In this document: positions 5,942-7,123 of the stretch, piece by piece
Layout of the letters: every line of letters starts with the position of its first letter
Position numbering within the stretch: position 1 is the stretch's first letter
Source: Patescibacteria group bacterium
GTDB taxonomy: Bacteria > Patescibacteriota > Patescibacteriia > Patescibacteriales > GWC2-42-12
Length of the DNA: 7,123 nucleotides
NCBI GenBank assembly: GCA_018827685.1
Contig: JAHJXD010000034.1
Span: 1 to 7,123 of the forward strand
Direction of reading: 5' to 3'
Position numbers and translations under genes: made by a program
The notes under the pieces: model-generated
Database searches by the model: none
Seen by the model: the letters and a program-made list of their open reading frames with translations, nothing else
What the model was told of the DNA's origin: nothing

Positions 5942-5949
5942 AGCAATCA

Positions 5950-5968
5950 GTCAAAGGTGTTCTTTGAC
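5950..5968 (+). promoter_or_regulatory. Leader hairpin or operator before the zinc-ribbon gene
   Basis: GTCAAAG (5950-5956) and CTTTGAC (5962-5968) form a perfect 7-bp inverted repeat around a five-base loop, ending 12 bases before the Shine-Dalgarno sequence. It could be a 5' RNA hairpin affecting stability or translation, or a binding site for a dimeric regulator. Confidence 0.35.
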
Positions 5969-5992
5969 AACCTAAAAAGAAAGGAGATGAAC

Positions 5993-6412
5993 ATGGCGGA
6001 TCAAAACACAACTCAACATTCTCTCAAAAAAGACAAGTATGTGAGTACCCGTGGTGGTAATTCACATTTTCTTGATCTTTTTTGCAGCAAATGCAATCAG
6101 TATTTTGCCCTCTATCAGAAAGACGGGCATGGCCGATTGTTGCGGATGTATCTCGACCGAATCTTTGCGCCGCAAGAGCTTGCACTTTTGCAGTCAAAGG
6201 TGAGCAGCAAATCCGAAATGCCAAACCTCAAGTGTCCGAAGTGCGGCGCACTCATCGGCACACCGATGGTTTATGAGGCGGAGAGAAGACTGGCATTTCG
6301 ACTCATTCACGGCTCATTCGTGAAAAGGAAAAGTGACGGAGTTTATCCGCCACAACAAACCCAAAACATTCACAACCCCAAAAGAGGAGGTAACGATGAA
6401 AAACGGAATTAA
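5993..6412 (+). CDS. Small zinc-ribbon protein, unknown function
   Basis: The 139-residue protein has two CxxC knuckles, CSKC (31-34) and CPKC (81-84), 46 residues apart, the pattern of a zinc ribbon with an inserted helical part (LLRMYLDRIF and following). The conserved-looking core FCSKCNQYFALYQKDGHG and the C-terminal LAFRLIHGSFVKRKSDG recall a small family I associate with CPR bacteria; its function is not known to me. The start is clear: AAGGAG (5981-5986) lies six bases before ATG 5993, a strong Shine-Dalgarno unlike anything upstream of the AT-rich genes. It is also visibly richer in GC than its neighbours. The next ORF begins inside its last codons, so the two were probably translated as a pair. 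Confidence 0.8.
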   Translation: MADQNTTQHSLKKDKYVSTRGGNSHFLDLFCSKCNQYFALYQKDGHGRLLRMYLDRIFAPQELALLQSKVSSKSEMPNLKCPKCGALIGTPMVYEAERRLAFRLIHGSFVKRKSDGVYPPQQTQNIHNPKRGGNDEKRN

Positions 6413-6485
6413 ACCGCCGAGTCTCGCCGACATCTGCAAATCGTTTCGTCTAAAATTACTGCTTTGCCTTTTTCATTCTCCTTAA
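6381..6485 (+). pseudogene. Start of a second gene with strong ribosome binding site, cut at the composition junction
   Basis: AGAGGAGGT (about 6383-6391), a near-perfect Shine-Dalgarno sequence, precedes an ATG at 6396 that overlaps the end of the zinc-ribbon gene in another frame. The frame reads MKNGIKPPSLADICKSF and then passes into AT-rich DNA, where it ends at TAA 6483-6485 after 29 codons. The first 14 or so codons look like a genuine gene start in GC-richer DNA. The rest is antisense to the AlaX-like fragment and is not expected to be its natural continuation. It is therefore a truncated gene start and its product is unknown. Confidence 0.5.
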
Positions 6486-6549
6486 CATCAACAAAAATTG
6501 CCTCTGATTCAAATAAATAAGTGCTATCAAGATAATTTAGCTTTGTCAT
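6409..6549 (-). pseudogene. Truncated AlaX-like (alanyl-tRNA editing domain) gene, N-terminal 37 codons only
   Basis: From ATG 6547-6549 the minus strand reads MTKLNYLDSTYLFESEA, then a strand ending KAVILDETI. This closely follows the opening of AlaX proteins and the AlaRS editing domain (family pattern M-T-x-x-L-Y-x-x-x-x-Y-L-x-x-F-x-A ... V-I-L-D-x-T-x-F-Y-P-x-G-G-G-Q-P). AlaX hydrolyses mischarged Ser/Gly-tRNA(Ala). After T36-I37 the expected FYPxGGGQP is absent: the frame continues CRCRRDSAV and stops at 6409-6411. The break at about 6437-6443 coincides with the change to GC-richer DNA, and all the metal-binding motifs are missing. It starts 17 bases after the nucleotidyltransferase stop, so it was probably in one operon with it. 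No Shine-Dalgarno sequence is present. Confidence 0.65.
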
Positions 6550-6550
6550 A

Positions 6551-6564
6551 ATGGTAAATGGTAA
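6551..6564. repeat. Two tandem ATGGTAA units between two genes
   Basis: ATGGTAA occurs twice head to tail in the 17-base gap between the nucleotidyltransferase stop and the AlaX-like start. It is short and may be chance. Confidence 0.3.
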
Positions 6565-6566
6565 AA

Positions 6567-7070
6567 TTAAAAATAAAATTGCGAATATAAATTTCCGAAA
6601 GAAATTTTAAAACTTTTATATTTTTCACACCAGAAATCGTCATTTTTACTGTTTACATACACACCCCTAATACCCTGCGAAAGATCAACTATTCTTTTGT
6701 AAATATTTATAGGTTTAACATCTTTTATATTTACATCCCGGATTAGATCCTCTCCCCAAAGTAATTCATTGGCTAATTTGATGCCAACAAAATATGTAGG
6801 GGGACGATAAATGTGCCAACGCTTTATAAATTCACTATAAAACACCACATTAATATCCACTTTAGTTTTTATTTTTTTCGTTTTCATTTTAATCTTCTTT
6901 AAAAAAAGGTGCGGTTTTTCTATATCTTTACAGATAAACAAGACATCTATATCACTTTTCCCTTCTTTAAATCTATCACTTAATACACTTCCGTATATAT
7001 ATGCCGATCTGATTTCATTAAAAATAACATAATTTCTCTTAAGTTGTTTTTTAATATTGCAGATGTCCAT
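6567..7070 (-). CDS. Nucleotidyltransferase-fold protein (MNT/Pol beta type)
   Basis: The 167-residue protein has the nucleotidyltransferase signature YGSVLSDRFKEGKSDIDVLFI: G27-S28, then D40 and D42 as the metal-binding DxD, and a third acidic residue at D72 in KVDINVVF. This is the GSx(11)DxD pattern of the MNT/KNTase superfamily, which transfers nucleotides to proteins, RNA or small molecules. The part after about residue 120 is charged and probably helical. No HEPN partner gene is adjacent, as would be expected for a HEPN/MNT toxin-antitoxin pair, although more could lie beyond 7123. ATG 7070 is the only plausible start; a TATAAT on the same strand (7073-7078) sits just two bases before it. 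No Shine-Dalgarno sequence is present. It is followed after 17 bases by the truncated AlaX-like gene. Confidence 0.8.
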   Translation of the reverse strand: MDICNIKKQLKRNYVIFNEIRSAYIYGSVLSDRFKEGKSDIDVLFICKDIEKPHLFLKKIKMKTKKIKTKVDINVVFYSEFIKRWHIYRPPTYFVGIKLANELLWGEDLIRDVNIKDVKPINIYKRIVDLSQGIRGVYVNSKNDDFWCEKYKSFKISFGNLYSQFYF

Positions 7071-7123
7071 ATATTATACTTGTTTAAACATAAAATAAAT
7101 CTTTTTATATTCTTCTTTATTTA

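Noticed and set aside
6024..6276. Alternative frames on both strands over the zinc-ribbon gene
   Set aside because: They are explained by the GC-richer coding sequence; the real frame has a strong ribosome site and paired CxxC motifs.
6567..7070. HEPN/MNT toxin-antitoxin pair
   Set aside because: No HEPN gene is adjacent within the window; the downstream neighbour is a truncated AlaX-like gene.
1..7123. CRISPR array, tRNA, rRNA or insertion sequence
   Set aside because: No regularly spaced repeats, cloverleaf, rRNA-like stretch or transposase motif was seen on either strand.

Overview
The window is about 7.1 kb of AT-rich DNA with compact genes, all complete frames ending in TAA, tryptophan read from TGG, and no in-frame TGA. 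Nearly all the AT-rich genes lack a Shine-Dalgarno (SD) sequence. The gene content (a small anchored Cys-rich protein, a small SET protein, a compact zinc-ribbon protein and several unrecognisable long ORFs) suggests an uncultivated bacterium of the Candidate Phyla Radiation (Patescibacteria). That assignment is inference, not proof.

Layout. (1) 1-643, minus strand: the 5' part of an unassigned gene running off the window edge, and a small membrane-anchored cysteine-rich protein. (2) 644-696: a symmetric divergent promoter. (3) 697-1254, plus strand: a SET-domain protein with a post-SET Cys motif. (4) 1360-5354: a three-gene minus-strand operon (5124 to 1395). It encodes a TrpRS/TyrRS-like class I aminoacyl-tRNA synthetase paralogue whose HIGH and KMSKS signatures look destroyed, an unrecognised 506-residue protein with a coiled-coil C-terminal part, and an M19-family metallodipeptidase with all its metal ligands. 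A 41-bp repeat lies in the same orientation at each end of this operon, and the operon's upstream spacer holds interlocking inverted repeats. (5) 5345-5827, minus: a small SAM-dependent methyltransferase. (6) About 5900-6440, plus: a visibly more GC-rich block with a zinc-ribbon gene and the start of a second gene, both with excellent SD sequences. (7) 6439-7070, minus: a nucleotidyltransferase followed by the first 37 codons of an AlaX-like tRNA-editing gene, cut exactly where the GC-rich block begins.

Two points deserve most attention. First, the operon couples a synthetase-like protein without its signature motifs to a dipeptidase and a novel protein. This suggests an aminoacyl or dipeptide metabolite (or a modification pathway) rather than translation. 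Second, the composition and start-signal break near 6440, which truncates two genes facing each other, is either a real recombination or transfer junction or a contig chimera. Read mapping should settle that before the 3' part of the window is interpreted.

The work was done by eye. Family assignments rest on recalled motifs, not on searches.
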